Source: Aerococcaceae bacterium DSM 111176
GTDB taxonomy: Bacteria; Bacillota; Bacilli; Lactobacillales; Aerococcaceae
Assembly (NCBI GenBank): GCA_015863215.1
Contig: JACBXN010000023.1
Coordinates: 62,001 to 126,000, forward strand
Reading direction: 5' to 3'
DNA length: 64,000 bases
The notes under the pieces were generated by a model. The model saw nothing but the letters and a program-made list of their open reading frames with translations, searched no databases and was not told where the DNA came from. Each line of letters opens with the position of its first letter. Within the stretch, counting starts at the first letter, position 1. Position numbers and translations under genes: made by a program. Positions 1 to 9,538 of the stretch are shown here, one piece after another.

Positions 1-124
1 TTTGGTTCTTCTTTGATTAAACTGACATTAGAAATATGGCATAAAATTAATCACGAATTCTACATATATCTTATACTAAATAAACTTATATTTTATCTGA
101 ATTACTCATTTAAAGCGAAGTTAT

Positions 125-153
125 TTGCGGAGACTTCATTTTCTAGGTAGAAT
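125..153 (+). promoter_or_regulatory. Promoter of the D-2-hydroxyacid dehydrogenase gene
   Basis: TTGCGG at 125-130 and TAGAAT at 148-153 are separated by 17 bp, a plausible sigma-A promoter just upstream of the ribosome site GAGGAG at 169-174. Seen in the sequence; promoter activity is inferred. Confidence 0.5.
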
Positions 154-181
154 GGTATTAGTAATATAGAGGAGTGATTGA

Positions 182-1141
182 ATGAAAATAGCATTAATTG
201 AACCGTTACGTGTACCAGACTCTTATATAGAAGAGTTAGCAAAATCAATTACAGATTTAGGGCATGAATTCGTTTATTATAATGAAAAAACGACAGATGC
301 TGATGAATTATATGAACGCAGTAAGGATGCTGAAATTGTAATGATTGCTAATAATCCTTACCCTGCGGAAGTAATTGATCGACTTGAAACGACAAAGTTA
401 ATTAATGTAGCCTTTACCGGAGTGGACCACGTCGACCAGCAAGCAGCAGCAGCTAAAGGAATCCAAATTGCGAATGCTTCAGGTTATTCAAATACAGCAG
501 TTCCAGAATTAGCGATTGGCTTAGTATTGAACTTATACCGTGATATTGTACAAGGGGACGCAGACACTCGTAAGGGTGAAGATTTTAAAGCGCCATTCCA
601 AGGACGTGAAATTAAAGGTAAAACAGTTGGTATTTTAGGTACAGGGAATCTAGGTATTAAAACGGCTGAACTATTTAAAGCTTTCGGTGCAAACTTAATT
701 GGTTATAATCGCTCTGAAAAAGAAGCAGCTAAAAATTTAGGCTTGGAATATAAATCATTAGAAGAAGTGATGGCTGAATCTGATATTATTTCAATCCACT
801 TACCAAATACTGATGAGACAAAAGGGATTATCAGTCGTCAATTAATGGAGTCGATGAAAGAGGATGCGATATTAATTAATGTGGCTCGTGGCCCCATTGT
901 TGATAACGAGGCATTGGCTGAACTATTAAATAATGCTGCAATTGGTGGCGCAGGTATTGACGTTTACGATATGGAACCACCATTACCAAATGACTATCCT
1001 TTAATTCACACTAAAAACTCAGTATTAACACCACATATTGCTTATCTTACAGATGAAGCGATGGTAGATCGTGCGAATATTGTCTTTGATAATGCAGTTA
1101 AATACTTAGAGGGTACACCTCAAAATATTGTTGAGTTATAA
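182..1141 (+). CDS. D-isomer specific 2-hydroxyacid dehydrogenase (NAD-dependent)
   Basis: A 319-residue cytosolic oxidoreductase that should interconvert a 2-oxo acid and a D-2-hydroxy acid using NAD(H). The Rossmann dinucleotide motif GTGNLG lies near the middle, followed by the family signature INVARGPIVDNEAL and a late PHIAYLTDEA segment carrying the catalytic histidine. Its length is normal for the family. The ATG follows a good GAGGAG site. It stands alone, with its own promoter. The exact substrate (lactate, phosphoglycerate or a branched-chain keto acid) cannot be read from the sequence; the short length argues against a SerA with an ACT domain. Confidence 0.88.
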   Translation: MKIALIEPLRVPDSYIEELAKSITDLGHEFVYYNEKTTDADELYERSKDAEIVMIANNPYPAEVIDRLETTKLINVAFTGVDHVDQQAAAAKGIQIANASGYSNTAVPELAIGLVLNLYRDIVQGDADTRKGEDFKAPFQGREIKGKTVGILGTGNLGIKTAELFKAFGANLIGYNRSEKEAAKNLGLEYKSLEEVMAESDIISIHLPNTDETKGIISRQLMESMKEDAILINVARGPIVDNEALAELLNNAAIGGAGIDVYDMEPPLPNDYPLIHTKNSVLTPHIAYLTDEAMVDRANIVFDNAVKYLEGTPQNIVEL

Positions 1142-1276
1142 AATTTTTTCTAATTACTATAAATCAACTTAAGTAGCCTGAGTGCCTGTTTTAACCGGCT
1201 ACTTAAGTTTTTATTGGTTAGTGAAACCGTATACAATCTATGTTATAATAATTCCAACTATAAAGGAGGGAATTTG

Positions 1277-1747
1277 GTGAAAACATTTGAAGATCAGCTT
1301 CACATTTGGACAATTGCTGAAGTGATAGCATTTTATCAAAAAGCATATCCAGACATGGAAATCATAAAAATTAAACTCTCATATAAAGGGCAATTTTTAA
1401 GATATGAAATTAAAGGACAAGATTTGACAATGAGACAGACTTTGCAATTGAATGCCCAAACAGGTGGAGTATTGAAAGAGAAGTCCAAATTTTTATCACC
1501 TATAGAATGTGCAGACCAAGACAGTAAAGCCATCGATTTAGAAAATTTGCTCACACTGAATGATGTTTATAAAACAATTAAATCAAGCCATCCTACGTTT
1601 AGCCCTTATCGAAGTAGATTAATGTTGGAAAACGGCCAAACGATTTATAGTATAGACATTTATGATGAAACGAATGAAGTTAAAGCCATGGTTAAGCTTG
1701 ATGCGCATGACGGTACAGTATTAAATTCAATTTTTAAACCTAAATAA
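1277..1747 (+). CDS. PepSY-like domain protein, function unknown
   Basis: A soluble protein of 156 residues with no signal peptide or membrane segment. I place the start at GTG 1277, because AAAGGAGGG at 1262-1270 sits just upstream; the longer open frame from 1214 has no ribosome site. Two similar halves each look like a PepSY-type unit: an ... AFYQKAYPDMEI ... LRYEIKG ... LNAQTGGVL half, then a IKSSHPTF ... IYSIDIYDE ... LDAHDGTVL half. PepSY-like proteins often modulate proteases or bind small ligands, but no specific role can be assigned. It is monocistronic, with a terminator directly after the stop. Confidence 0.7.
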   Translation: MKTFEDQLHIWTIAEVIAFYQKAYPDMEIIKIKLSYKGQFLRYEIKGQDLTMRQTLQLNAQTGGVLKEKSKFLSPIECADQDSKAIDLENLLTLNDVYKTIKSSHPTFSPYRSRLMLENGQTIYSIDIYDETNEVKAMVKLDAHDGTVLNSIFKPK

Positions 1748-1781
1748 AACGCACTCCCGGGTAAAGGAAGTGCGTTTTTCT
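1746..1781 (+). terminator. Rho-independent terminator
   Basis: The arms AACGCACT and AGTGCGTT, with a small loop, are followed by a T-run. It directly follows the PepSY-like gene and precedes the convergent exporter genes. Confidence 0.8.
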
Positions 1782-1791
1782 ATTGAAAATT

Positions 1792-2274
1792 TTATTTTAT
1801 GGATTCCTCGCGTCGTTCTCTCAAACTGTTTCTTGTTGAGAAGTATATCTCAAAGATCGAATCTGACATAAAAACACCCAAAGCAATAGCTCCAGCCGTC
1901 ATTACAGTACGGACTAAGTAATTTCCTGCCATTGAGAAATCTCCATTAATAAAATGGAAGGCAGTTTGATAGATTGCTGACCCAGGTACATAAATAAAGA
2001 AAGTCGGAATATAAAACATGGTCACTGGTGCTTTAAAATGACGTGAGAAGAATTGTGACATAATCGACGCAATAAAACAAGCATAAAATGTTGATAAAAA
2101 TTCAGAAACACCAATATGGGTAAAGAATAAATACGTAGCATAAGATGTCACGCCAATAGGCCAAATTTTAAAGAGGACTTGTCGTGGCGCTTCTAGAGTA
2201 ATGGCCGAAAATGTTGTTACCATAAAAGCTGCGAATAATTGGACAATAATATCAATGATTACCTTTACATCCAT
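1792..2274 (-). CDS. Threonine/serine exporter family protein, small subunit (YjjB/ThrE C-terminal type)
   Basis: A 160-residue integral membrane protein, with about four or five hydrophobic segments over nearly its whole length (for example AAFMVTTFSAITL and YLFFTHIGV). It corresponds to the C-terminal half of ThrE-type amino-acid exporters (DUF3815/YjjB family). Its start overlaps the end of the upstream partner by 10 bp, which implies translational coupling and a two-subunit transporter. The family is known for threonine/serine export in corynebacteria, and YjjPB in E. coli is linked to succinate export, so the true substrate is open. Confidence 0.82.
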   Translation of the reverse strand: MDVKVIIDIIVQLFAAFMVTTFSAITLEAPRQVLFKIWPIGVTSYATYLFFTHIGVSEFLSTFYACFIASIMSQFFSRHFKAPVTMFYIPTFFIYVPGSAIYQTAFHFINGDFSMAGNYLVRTVMTAGAIALGVFMSDSIFEIYFSTRNSLRERREESIK

Positions 2275-3047
2275 GCACTGACACCTCCATAAAGTGATAA
2301 CCCAACGGCAACCCCTAGAGCAATTGATAAAGCAATAACAAACGCATCCGCGATCCTTGCTACTCCAGAAACATAATCACCCTTTAAAGTATCTCGAATA
2401 CCATTGGTAAAGGCAGTACCAGGATACAGTGGCATTAGAGCAGCGATGATAATAATACTACTCGACATATTAAGTGAAGGAATTAAATTTGTGAACAATT
2501 CTGTTGCAAAGGCAGTTAATATGGTTGTAAACATGGTAAAGATAAAGTCATTCATATCGATAAAGTTCTTCCAAATACGCGAGAGAGCAACAACCGCACC
2601 AATCAGAAATGATAGAATAATATCATATAAATTACCGCCACCTAAAATAGTGAAGGCAACAACAAGTAAGATGGTCGCAATATCAAGACTGTAGACCGTA
2701 TACTCCGATTCATTAACGACGTTTAAACGACGACGCGCTTCTTCGTGGCTAATTTGGCCGCTTGTAAGAGCACGTGAAATATTATTAACACGGTAAATTT
2801 TGTTCAAGTGATTTCCACGTGAATCAATACGACGTACAATAGTAATTGGGTCCATTGATGGATCAGAATCATCCAATGTTAAATATAAACCTGTGGTATT
2901 GGTTACAACATCGATAGAATCCATTCCTGATGTTGCTAAAATACGGCGCACAGTATCTTCAACACGGTAGCTTTCGGCATGTGATTCCAACATGATTGTC
3001 CCTGCCAAGGCAGCGACCTCTGCAATATTTTTTAGTTCGGGGTTCAT
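2265..3047 (-). CDS. Threonine/serine exporter family protein, large subunit (YjjP, DUF1212)
   Basis: A 260-residue protein with a soluble N-terminal domain of about 115 residues, then five or so membrane helices. The region IMLESHAESYRVEDTVRRI is typical of the DUF1212/ThrE N-terminal domain, which resembles a hydrolase-like sensory domain. The ATG is preceded by GAGGTGAG. It is the first gene of a two-gene operon on the minus strand, with its partner directly downstream. Together the two proteins match a single full-length ThrE of actinobacteria; in Firmicutes the split form is usual. Confidence 0.83.
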   Translation of the reverse strand: MNPELKNIAEVAALAGTIMLESHAESYRVEDTVRRILATSGMDSIDVVTNTTGLYLTLDDSDPSMDPITIVRRIDSRGNHLNKIYRVNNISRALTSGQISHEEARRRLNVVNESEYTVYSLDIATILLVVAFTILGGGNLYDIILSFLIGAVVALSRIWKNFIDMNDFIFTMFTTILTAFATELFTNLIPSLNMSSSIIIIAALMPLYPGTAFTNGIRDTLKGDYVSGVARIADAFVIALSIALGVAVGLSLYGGVSAWM

Positions 3048-3227
3048 TATCTCACCTCAATAAATTCTATTTGGGATAAATCTTTATAAATGGTAACATA
3101 GTTACATAAAATTAACTATCCATTATTAACTTAAAACGATTTCAAAATGTATAGTAGAAGTTTACAAATATTGCCACTTAAAGCAGTTCTATACACTAAT
3201 TTCAAAGGGATAGAATGGGGTTTTCAA

Positions 3228-4079
3228 ATGAAAATTACGAAAATAGAACGTCAAAAGAAAGACAAACAGCGTTATTCAATTTATGCTGATGAAGAATTTT
3301 TAGTTGGTGTTCATGAACAAGTGTTACTCGATTTTTCTTTATTTACAGATAAAGAGTTAACACCTGAATTAGTACAACAAATCAAATCACAAGAATTTGA
3401 ATCAAAAGTTTATCAAAAAGCATTAAATTATATTTCTTACCAGCTTCGATCAGTAAAGGAAGTTCAAGACTATTTAACAAAACTAGAATTAACTGATCCG
3501 AGTCATCCTGATAAGAAAATAATTATTGCCCCAGCAACAAGGGAGAAAACCATTGATAAACTGATAGGGCAAGGATACCTAAATGACCAGATATACGGTG
3601 AGTCTTATGCTAGAAATCAAGCAAATATTAACTATAAAGGGCCGCGTAATATCGAACAAGAGTTGATAAAAAAGGGACTTTCTGAAACGGAAATTCATAA
3701 TGCGCTCGACGAGTATTCACCAGAACAACAACTTGAAAATGCCCTCGAACTAGCCAGAAAATTTATCCGGAAACAAAAGAGATTAACACCAAAAATGATT
3801 GAAAATAAACTCCAACAACATTTAATCACAAAAGGGTATAATAGAGATATCGTCCAACAAGCTATAACAAAGAGTGATACTCATAAAGATGATGAAGAGA
3901 TTGATTCACTCCTTGAAAATGATGCAGCAAAGAGTCTACGAAAACGACGTCGAAAATATTCAGGGTATGATTTGAAACAATTTATTACCCAAGATTTACT
4001 TGGAAAAGGGTATACTTTTGACAAAATAAACTTTTGGTTGGAGGACCATGAACACGAATTAGAAGAGGAAGATATTTAA
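3228..4079 (+). CDS. recX: Regulatory protein RecX
   Basis: A 283-residue helical protein that binds RecA filaments and tunes recombination and the SOS response. The start chosen is ATG 3228, which gives the family-typical N-terminus MKITKIERQKKDKQRYSIYAD; the frame opens earlier, at 3147, but without support. Repeated three-helix RecX units are visible (RSVKEVQDYL, GPRNIEQELIKKG, SGYDLKQFI). The ribosome site is weak. mutY begins at the base after the stop, so both DNA-maintenance genes are probably co-transcribed. Confidence 0.88.
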   Translation: MKITKIERQKKDKQRYSIYADEEFLVGVHEQVLLDFSLFTDKELTPELVQQIKSQEFESKVYQKALNYISYQLRSVKEVQDYLTKLELTDPSHPDKKIIIAPATREKTIDKLIGQGYLNDQIYGESYARNQANINYKGPRNIEQELIKKGLSETEIHNALDEYSPEQQLENALELARKFIRKQKRLTPKMIENKLQQHLITKGYNRDIVQQAITKSDTHKDDEEIDSLLENDAAKSLRKRRRKYSGYDLKQFITQDLLGKGYTFDKINFWLEDHEHELEEEDI

Positions 4080-5186
4080 TTGAACAGTAAAGATAATTTT
4101 GCAATCGATTGGTCTACGGAAAAAATCGAGGCATTCCGTAAGACCTTGCTCGATTGGTATGATTTAAAAAAACGGGATATTCCTTGGCGACACACTAAGA
4201 ATCCGTATTATATTTGGATCAGTGAAATTATGTGTCAACAAACGCAAGTAGCGACTGTTGTCCCATATTATGAGCGGTTTATCCAGACATTACCTCAAAT
4301 TGAAGACCTTGCTCAAGCTGATGAAGAAGTATTAATGTCATTATGGCAAGGGCTAGGATACTATTCAAGAGTCCGAAATATGCAAGTGGCAGCCAATCAA
4401 GTGTTAGAGGATCATAACGGGGAAATGCCCAACACATATGAAGGACTACTCAAACTTAAGGGGATTGGACCATACACAGCGGCGGCCATTGCCAGTATTT
4501 GTTATGACGAAGTTGAACCTGCAATCGATGGTAACTTAATGCGCATTGTAACCAGGCTATTTGCTTTAGATGATGATATTACTAAAGTCAGCTCAAAGCG
4601 TAAGTTTCGCCATATTTATAAACAAATAATGGATCCTGATCGCCCTGGTGACTTTAATCAAGCATTAATGGATATGGGGGCGACGGTTATGACACCATCG
4701 AATCCTTATCCTGATCCACATCCTTTAATTGCCTTTGATAAGTCATATGAATTAGGAACGGCACACTTGTATCCAAATAAACCAAAGAAAGTAAAGCAAA
4801 CAGAACATATCATCTATGCTTATGTTATCACAAATAATCAAGGGCAGCTCTTATTAAGGCAACATGAAGAGGGTGAATTAAATACCGGACTATGGCATTT
4901 CCCATTGGCTGAACAAATGAGTATCCAGGAAGAACCGGATTATGGTTCAGCGATTACTAATTGGTTTAATGAAGCAGAAATACCAGATTATAGTATTCAA
5001 CGGATTGATAACACGGATATACCAAAGGTTAAACACATTTTCAGTCACCGCATTTGGCATGTCGAGCGAGTGATGATGACGACAAATACATTCCAAGCGC
5101 CGGAGGGAATGGCTTGGGTCAACCCTCAAAATGTTAAGGATTATCCGATCTCAACTTTACAAAAAAAATTATTAAAAGGACTATAG
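4080..5186 (+). CDS. mutY: A/G-specific adenine glycosylase MutY, clusterless form
   Basis: A 368-residue base-excision-repair enzyme that removes adenine mispaired with 8-oxoguanine. The helix-hairpin-helix LKGIGPYTAAAI, catalytic Glu49 (SEIMCQQTQ) and catalytic Asp150 (AIDGNLMR) are present. A C-terminal NUDIX-like domain (about residues 240-365) should read the 8-oxoG strand. The [4Fe-4S] loop that normally follows the FNQALMDMGA segment has lost all four cysteines: residues 200-222 run ATVMTPSNPYPDPHPLIAF. Such clusterless MutY proteins are known in Lactobacillales. Start is TTG 4080, directly after the recX stop. Confidence 0.92.
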   Translation: MNSKDNFAIDWSTEKIEAFRKTLLDWYDLKKRDIPWRHTKNPYYIWISEIMCQQTQVATVVPYYERFIQTLPQIEDLAQADEEVLMSLWQGLGYYSRVRNMQVAANQVLEDHNGEMPNTYEGLLKLKGIGPYTAAAIASICYDEVEPAIDGNLMRIVTRLFALDDDITKVSSKRKFRHIYKQIMDPDRPGDFNQALMDMGATVMTPSNPYPDPHPLIAFDKSYELGTAHLYPNKPKKVKQTEHIIYAYVITNNQGQLLLRQHEEGELNTGLWHFPLAEQMSIQEEPDYGSAITNWFNEAEIPDYSIQRIDNTDIPKVKHIFSHRIWHVERVMMTTNTFQAPEGMAWVNPQNVKDYPISTLQKKLLKGL

Positions 5187-5195
5187 AGGTGAAAT

Positions 5196-6926
5196 ATGCA
5201 GCATTTATGGAAATATTTTGAAGGGCGTAAGTTACTTAGTGCGACCGGACCGCTCTTCAAACTAATTGAAGCAGTTTTAGAGTTATTAGTTCCGTTAGTT
5301 GTCGCTAAAATTATTGATGAAGCAATACCTTCGGGAAATAATTCTTATTTAATAACGCTTGTTGCGGTAATGATAGGATTAGGGCTTGTTGGATTCATAC
5401 TCGCCATTGCAGCACAATATTTTGCAGCTAAAGCAGCAACAGGTTATGCCCGAGATTTAACGGCAGATGCATTTGACCATGGACTTAAATTATCAAAGAC
5501 TCACCGTGATAAATTGGGTGGCTCAAGTTTGATTAACCGAATAGCGAGCGATACGTTTCAAATTCAATCTGGTTTGAATACATTTTTTAGATTATTTCTA
5601 AGATCACCATTCATTGTTTTAGGGTCTCTTGTCATGGCACTTCAAATTAATCGCCAAATCTCAATCTGGTTTATCTTGATGATTGTTCTTTTAGCGGTCA
5701 TTGTATTTACTATTATGAGAGTGGCGGCACCAATTCTAAATACCATTCGCCAAAAATTTGACCGTTTAGTCACTCAAACGCGTGAACAAATTCAAGGAAT
5801 TCGAGTGATAAAGGCATTTACCCAACAACATCGAGAAATTGATGCATTTGAAGAAACAAATGACGAATTAACTAAGATGCAGTTACATGTTGGACGAATT
5901 AACGCATTATCGAACCCACTGACATTTTTAACAGTGAATCTAATCTTGGTAGCTATGATTTGGCAAGGTGGATCACAAGTTTCAGTAGGGACTTTAACGC
6001 AAGGAGAGTTAGTTGCACTCATTAATTATTTATTATCAATATTAGTAGAACTCGTTAAATTAGTGGTTGTACTGGATGTGATGAACAAATCAATCACGAG
6101 TGCGCGTCGTGTGAATGAAATATTAGATTTACCGACCGAAGATTTAACGGATTCGGCAATCCAATCAGAAAAAAATGCCATCGTTCACTCTGCTATCGTA
6201 ATCGATAATATGGACTTTACGTATCCAAATGCCAATTCTAGTGCATTATCGAATATTAATTTAGCGATAAAAAAAGGTGCTTTTGTAGGGATTATTGGGT
6301 CAACGGGTTCAGGGAAATCAACTTTATTACATTTGATTTCAAAAACGTATGAACCTACTGGAGGCTCAATTTACTATAATCCGTCATTATTTAATATAAA
6401 TAATTTAGCTGGGATACGTGACGATATTGCGGTAGTTCCTGGTCAAGTGACTTTATTTAAAGGTACAATCCGGTCAAATTTACTTATGGGGAAACCGGAT
6501 GCTACTGATGAAGAAATGTGGCGTGCGCTGGATGATGCACAAGCAAGTGAGTTTATTAAACCGCTTAAAGAGGGACTGGATAGTCCAGTATCTGCATTTG
6601 GTAGCAATTTCTCTGGAGGACAACGCCAAAGAATTACCATTGCTCGTGCTTTGATTAAACCGGCTGAACTATTGATTTTTGATGACTCAACTTCTGCATT
6701 AGACTATGTAACAGAATCGAAATTCCAACAGACATTACAAGAACGTTATGCTGACCGGACAATTGTTATGATCTCTCAGCGGATCCATAGTTTACGTAAT
6801 GCCGATCTAATCACAGTCCTAGAAGCTGGAGAACAAGTTGGAGTAGGAACGCATGAAGAATTGTTGGAATCAAATCCTATTTACCAAGAAATTTACACTT
6901 CACAAGCAGTTACGGAGGTGGACTAG
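5196..6926 (+). CDS. Heterodimeric ABC exporter, subunit with the degenerate ATP site
   Basis: A 576-residue half-transporter: six membrane helices (residues about 15-300), then a nucleotide-binding domain. Walker A GSTGSGKST is at about 368-376 and the signature FSGGQ at 472-476. Walker B IFDD puts Asp497 where the catalytic Glu should be. This is the pattern of the non-catalytic partner in exporters such as LmrCD, BmrCD and TM287/288. The next gene, starting at the base after its stop, encodes the partner. The likely role is export of lipophilic drugs or other amphiphiles across the cell membrane; the substrate is not deducible. Confidence 0.9.
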   Translation: MQHLWKYFEGRKLLSATGPLFKLIEAVLELLVPLVVAKIIDEAIPSGNNSYLITLVAVMIGLGLVGFILAIAAQYFAAKAATGYARDLTADAFDHGLKLSKTHRDKLGGSSLINRIASDTFQIQSGLNTFFRLFLRSPFIVLGSLVMALQINRQISIWFILMIVLLAVIVFTIMRVAAPILNTIRQKFDRLVTQTREQIQGIRVIKAFTQQHREIDAFEETNDELTKMQLHVGRINALSNPLTFLTVNLILVAMIWQGGSQVSVGTLTQGELVALINYLLSILVELVKLVVVLDVMNKSITSARRVNEILDLPTEDLTDSAIQSEKNAIVHSAIVIDNMDFTYPNANSSALSNINLAIKKGAFVGIIGSTGSGKSTLLHLISKTYEPTGGSIYYNPSLFNINNLAGIRDDIAVVPGQVTLFKGTIRSNLLMGKPDATDEEMWRALDDAQASEFIKPLKEGLDSPVSAFGSNFSGGQRQRITIARALIKPAELLIFDDSTSALDYVTESKFQQTLQERYADRTIVMISQRIHSLRNADLITVLEAGEQVGVGTHEELLESNPIYQEIYTSQAVTEVD

Positions 6927-8669
6927 ATGAATAAAAATTCAACAATTTTACGCATTGCTAAACGCCTTTTTGCAAATAAGGGATTAATCTCTCTAGCCAC
7001 AGTTTTAACCATTGCTCAAGTTGCATTGACCGTTTATTTACCAATTCTAATTGGGCAAGCAGTTAACCAAGTAGTAACAATTGATCAAGTAAATTTCGAT
7101 GCTTTATTTGGAATTCTTGTTCAAATGGTTATCGTGATTGCTATTAATTCGCTTGTACAATTAATCAATCCATTGATTTATAATCGATTGATTTACACAA
7201 TGATAGAAGATTTAAGAAATGAAGTATTAGAAAAGATTCATTTGATTCCATTAAATTATTTAGATACACAATCAACCGGAGCGGTCGTCAGCCGGATTAC
7301 AACAGATACGGATCAATTAGCCGCTGGATTACTTATGGTCTTTAACCAGTTTCTAACGGGAGTTTTAACAATAGTTATTACGATTGTGACTATGGCGCGG
7401 CTTGATACACGAATGATGTTAATAGTAGTTCTGTTAACTCCAATCTCTATGGTCATTGCTCATTTTGTTGCGAGCAGGTCTTATAATTTGTATACTAAGC
7501 AAACTCAAGTTCGTTCGACTCATTCTGAGTTGATTGAAGAGGCAGTTCAGCAATCAGAATTAGTCCGTCTATTTAATCAGCAAGACAATAAGAGTGCCCA
7601 ATTTGATGAAGTGAATAATGTTTATAGTGACTATTCACACTCAGCTATCTTTATATCATCAACTGTTAACCCAACGACACGATTTGTTAATGCCGTAATT
7701 TATGCACTTGTTACCCTTGTTGGGGCAATGCGCATCATATCAGGTGCTTTTACCGTGGGTGAATTAACAACATTTTTAAATTATGCCAATCAATATATGA
7801 AACCATTTAATGATATATCTAATGTTTTAACAGAATTACAGTCAGCAACAGCTTCCGGAGACCGTATTTTTGAATTGATTGATTTAGTGGATGAGAAAGA
7901 GACAGGATCTAAGGTATTTGATTCAGCAGAAGTCGATGGTCAAATTAGTTTTGATGACGTCGCATTTAGTTATGTTCCAGAAAAGGAATTGATCCGTAAT
8001 TTGACGATGGCCGTTGAACCGGGACAAACGGTCGCGATTGTAGGACCAACTGGAGCTGGGAAATCAACATTAATTAATTTGTTGATGCGTTTCTATGATG
8101 TTGATTCAGGAGCCATCTTTATCGATGGTGTAAATATGAACGACTATACTAGACGTTCGGTTCGTGAACAATTTGGTATGGTGCTCCAAGAAACTTGGTT
8201 GAAAACAGGAACCATAGCGGAAAATATTGCTTATGGTTATCCAGATGCTTCAAGAGAACAAGTGGTTGAAGCGGCAAAAAGAGCTCATGCTCACCGATTT
8301 ATTGAAATGTTACCAGATGGCTATGATACGGTTCTAACCGATAATGGTAGCAATTTATCGATGGGACAACGTCAATTATTATCTATTTCTCGATTATTTG
8401 TTCAATTACCAGAAATGTTAATTCTTGATGAAGCAACATCTTCGATTGATACACGTACTGAAGTGCTGATTCAACAAGCATTTGACGAGTTGATGATAGG
8501 ACGCACGACCTTTATCATTGCGCATCGATTATCAACAATACAAAACGCAGACATTATACTTGTTATGAAAGAAGGACAGATCATTGAGCAAGGAAATCAC
8601 GAAGCTTTAATGCGACAGGAAGGTTTCTATTACCAAATGCAAATGGCAGGTTCAGGTCAGAGTATATAA
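6927..8669 (+). CDS. Heterodimeric ABC exporter, subunit with the catalytic Walker B
   Basis: A 580-residue half-transporter with six membrane helices, then a nucleotide-binding domain. Walker A GPTGAGKST is at 373-381 and Walker B LILDE carries the intact Glu502. The signature is LSMGQ (477-481) instead of LSGGQ. This degenerate signature would face the degenerate Walker B of the first subunit, so the heterodimer has one ATPase-active and one impaired site. It is fused to the first gene without spacing, and a terminator follows. Confidence 0.9.
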   Translation: MNKNSTILRIAKRLFANKGLISLATVLTIAQVALTVYLPILIGQAVNQVVTIDQVNFDALFGILVQMVIVIAINSLVQLINPLIYNRLIYTMIEDLRNEVLEKIHLIPLNYLDTQSTGAVVSRITTDTDQLAAGLLMVFNQFLTGVLTIVITIVTMARLDTRMMLIVVLLTPISMVIAHFVASRSYNLYTKQTQVRSTHSELIEEAVQQSELVRLFNQQDNKSAQFDEVNNVYSDYSHSAIFISSTVNPTTRFVNAVIYALVTLVGAMRIISGAFTVGELTTFLNYANQYMKPFNDISNVLTELQSATASGDRIFELIDLVDEKETGSKVFDSAEVDGQISFDDVAFSYVPEKELIRNLTMAVEPGQTVAIVGPTGAGKSTLINLLMRFYDVDSGAIFIDGVNMNDYTRRSVREQFGMVLQETWLKTGTIAENIAYGYPDASREQVVEAAKRAHAHRFIEMLPDGYDTVLTDNGSNLSMGQRQLLSISRLFVQLPEMLILDEATSSIDTRTEVLIQQAFDELMIGRTTFIIAHRLSTIQNADIILVMKEGQIIEQGNHEALMRQEGFYYQMQMAGSGQSI

Positions 8670-8674
8670 TATTC

Positions 8675-8712
8675 TATCCCACATTACTGTTAGGTATTGT
8701 GGGATTTTTTTA
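8675..8712 (+). terminator. Terminator of the ABC exporter operon
   Basis: ATCCCACA at 8676-8683 pairs with TGTGGGAT at 8698-8705, followed by a run of T. Confidence 0.85.
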
Positions 8713-8884
8713 ATGCATTTAATGTGCTAAATTGCACATACTATTGCCACATTCATCTACATATAGCGAATAGATAAAAGAGAACATTTTACTTTAAATA
8801 AGTATATTCTGTGCTATAATTAATAGGTAAAATACTCAATCTGACAGATTGCTTAGTATAAAAAATTTAGAAAGTTGGCAAGTG

Positions 8885-9439
8885 ATGATACAACCTAAAG
8901 AGGGGGAATTCATCACTATTAAAAGTTATAAACATGACGGATCGTTGCATCGTACTTGGCAAGACAATATGATTTTAAAGACAAGCGAACAATCAATTAT
9001 CGCTTGTAATGATCATACGCTAGTAACTGAATCAGACGGACGCAAATGGCATACACGTGAAGTGGCATTGTTATATTACCATAAAAATTTCTGGTTTAAT
9101 GTTGTAGCAATGCTTAGAAAACGTGGCGTAACATATTATTGTAATTTGGCTTCACCATATGTTATGGACAAAGAAGCAATTAAATATATTGACTATGATT
9201 TAGATATCAAGATATTTCCCGATGGAGAAAAACGATTGTTAGATGTTGATGAATATGACTTACATGGTAAAAGATATCATTATTCAGACGATATCGATAA
9301 AGTCATTAAATATCAAATTCAAGAATTAGTTAGATGGATTGATGAAGGAATTGGTCCATTTAATCAGGAATTCATAGATATCTGGTACGAGCGTTATTGC
9401 CAGTTGACACATCAATATAAGAAAAATATAACTAAATAG
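8885..9439 (+). CDS. DUF402 protein, YgaC-type nucleoside tri/diphosphate phosphatase
   Basis: A 184-residue cytosolic protein closely resembling Bacillus Yga[21 protein letters not shown] at the N-terminus, then [29 protein letters not shown], and a C-terminal WYERY. Family members hydrolyse nucleoside tri- and diphosphates with a metal bound by conserved acidic residues; the Y-DYDLD segment is the likely metal site. I choose ATG 8885 with a weak AGAAAG site; GTG 8882 or TTG 8849 are possible. A TATAAT at 8815-8820 suggests a separate promoter. Confidence 0.82.
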   Translation: MIQPKEGEFITIKSYKHDGSLHRTWQDNMILKTSEQSIIACNDHTLVTESDGRKWHTREVALLYYHKNFWFNVVAMLRKRGVTYYCNLASPYVMDKEAIKYIDYDLDIKIFPDGEKRLLDVDEYDLHGKRYHYSDDIDKVIKYQIQELVRWIDEGIGPFNQEFIDIWYERYCQLTHQYKKNITK

Positions 9440-9484
9440 TAGTGAATTCCCTAAAACTCATTTTAGAGTCGAGAGAAACTGTAG

Positions 9485-9515
9485 ATAGGCTCAGTCCGCA
9501 AGGGAGTGAGCCTAT
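9485..9515. other. Perfect 9-bp inverted repeat ahead of the pullulanase gene
   Basis: ATAGGCTCA and TGAGCCTAT are separated by 13 bp, forming a hairpin 10 bases before the AAAGGAG site of the next gene. No T-run follows, so it is a poor terminator. It may be an RNA structure or an operator; the role is unknown. Confidence 0.5.
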
Positions 9516-9538
9516 TGTTATGAAGAAAGGAGCAGCAA

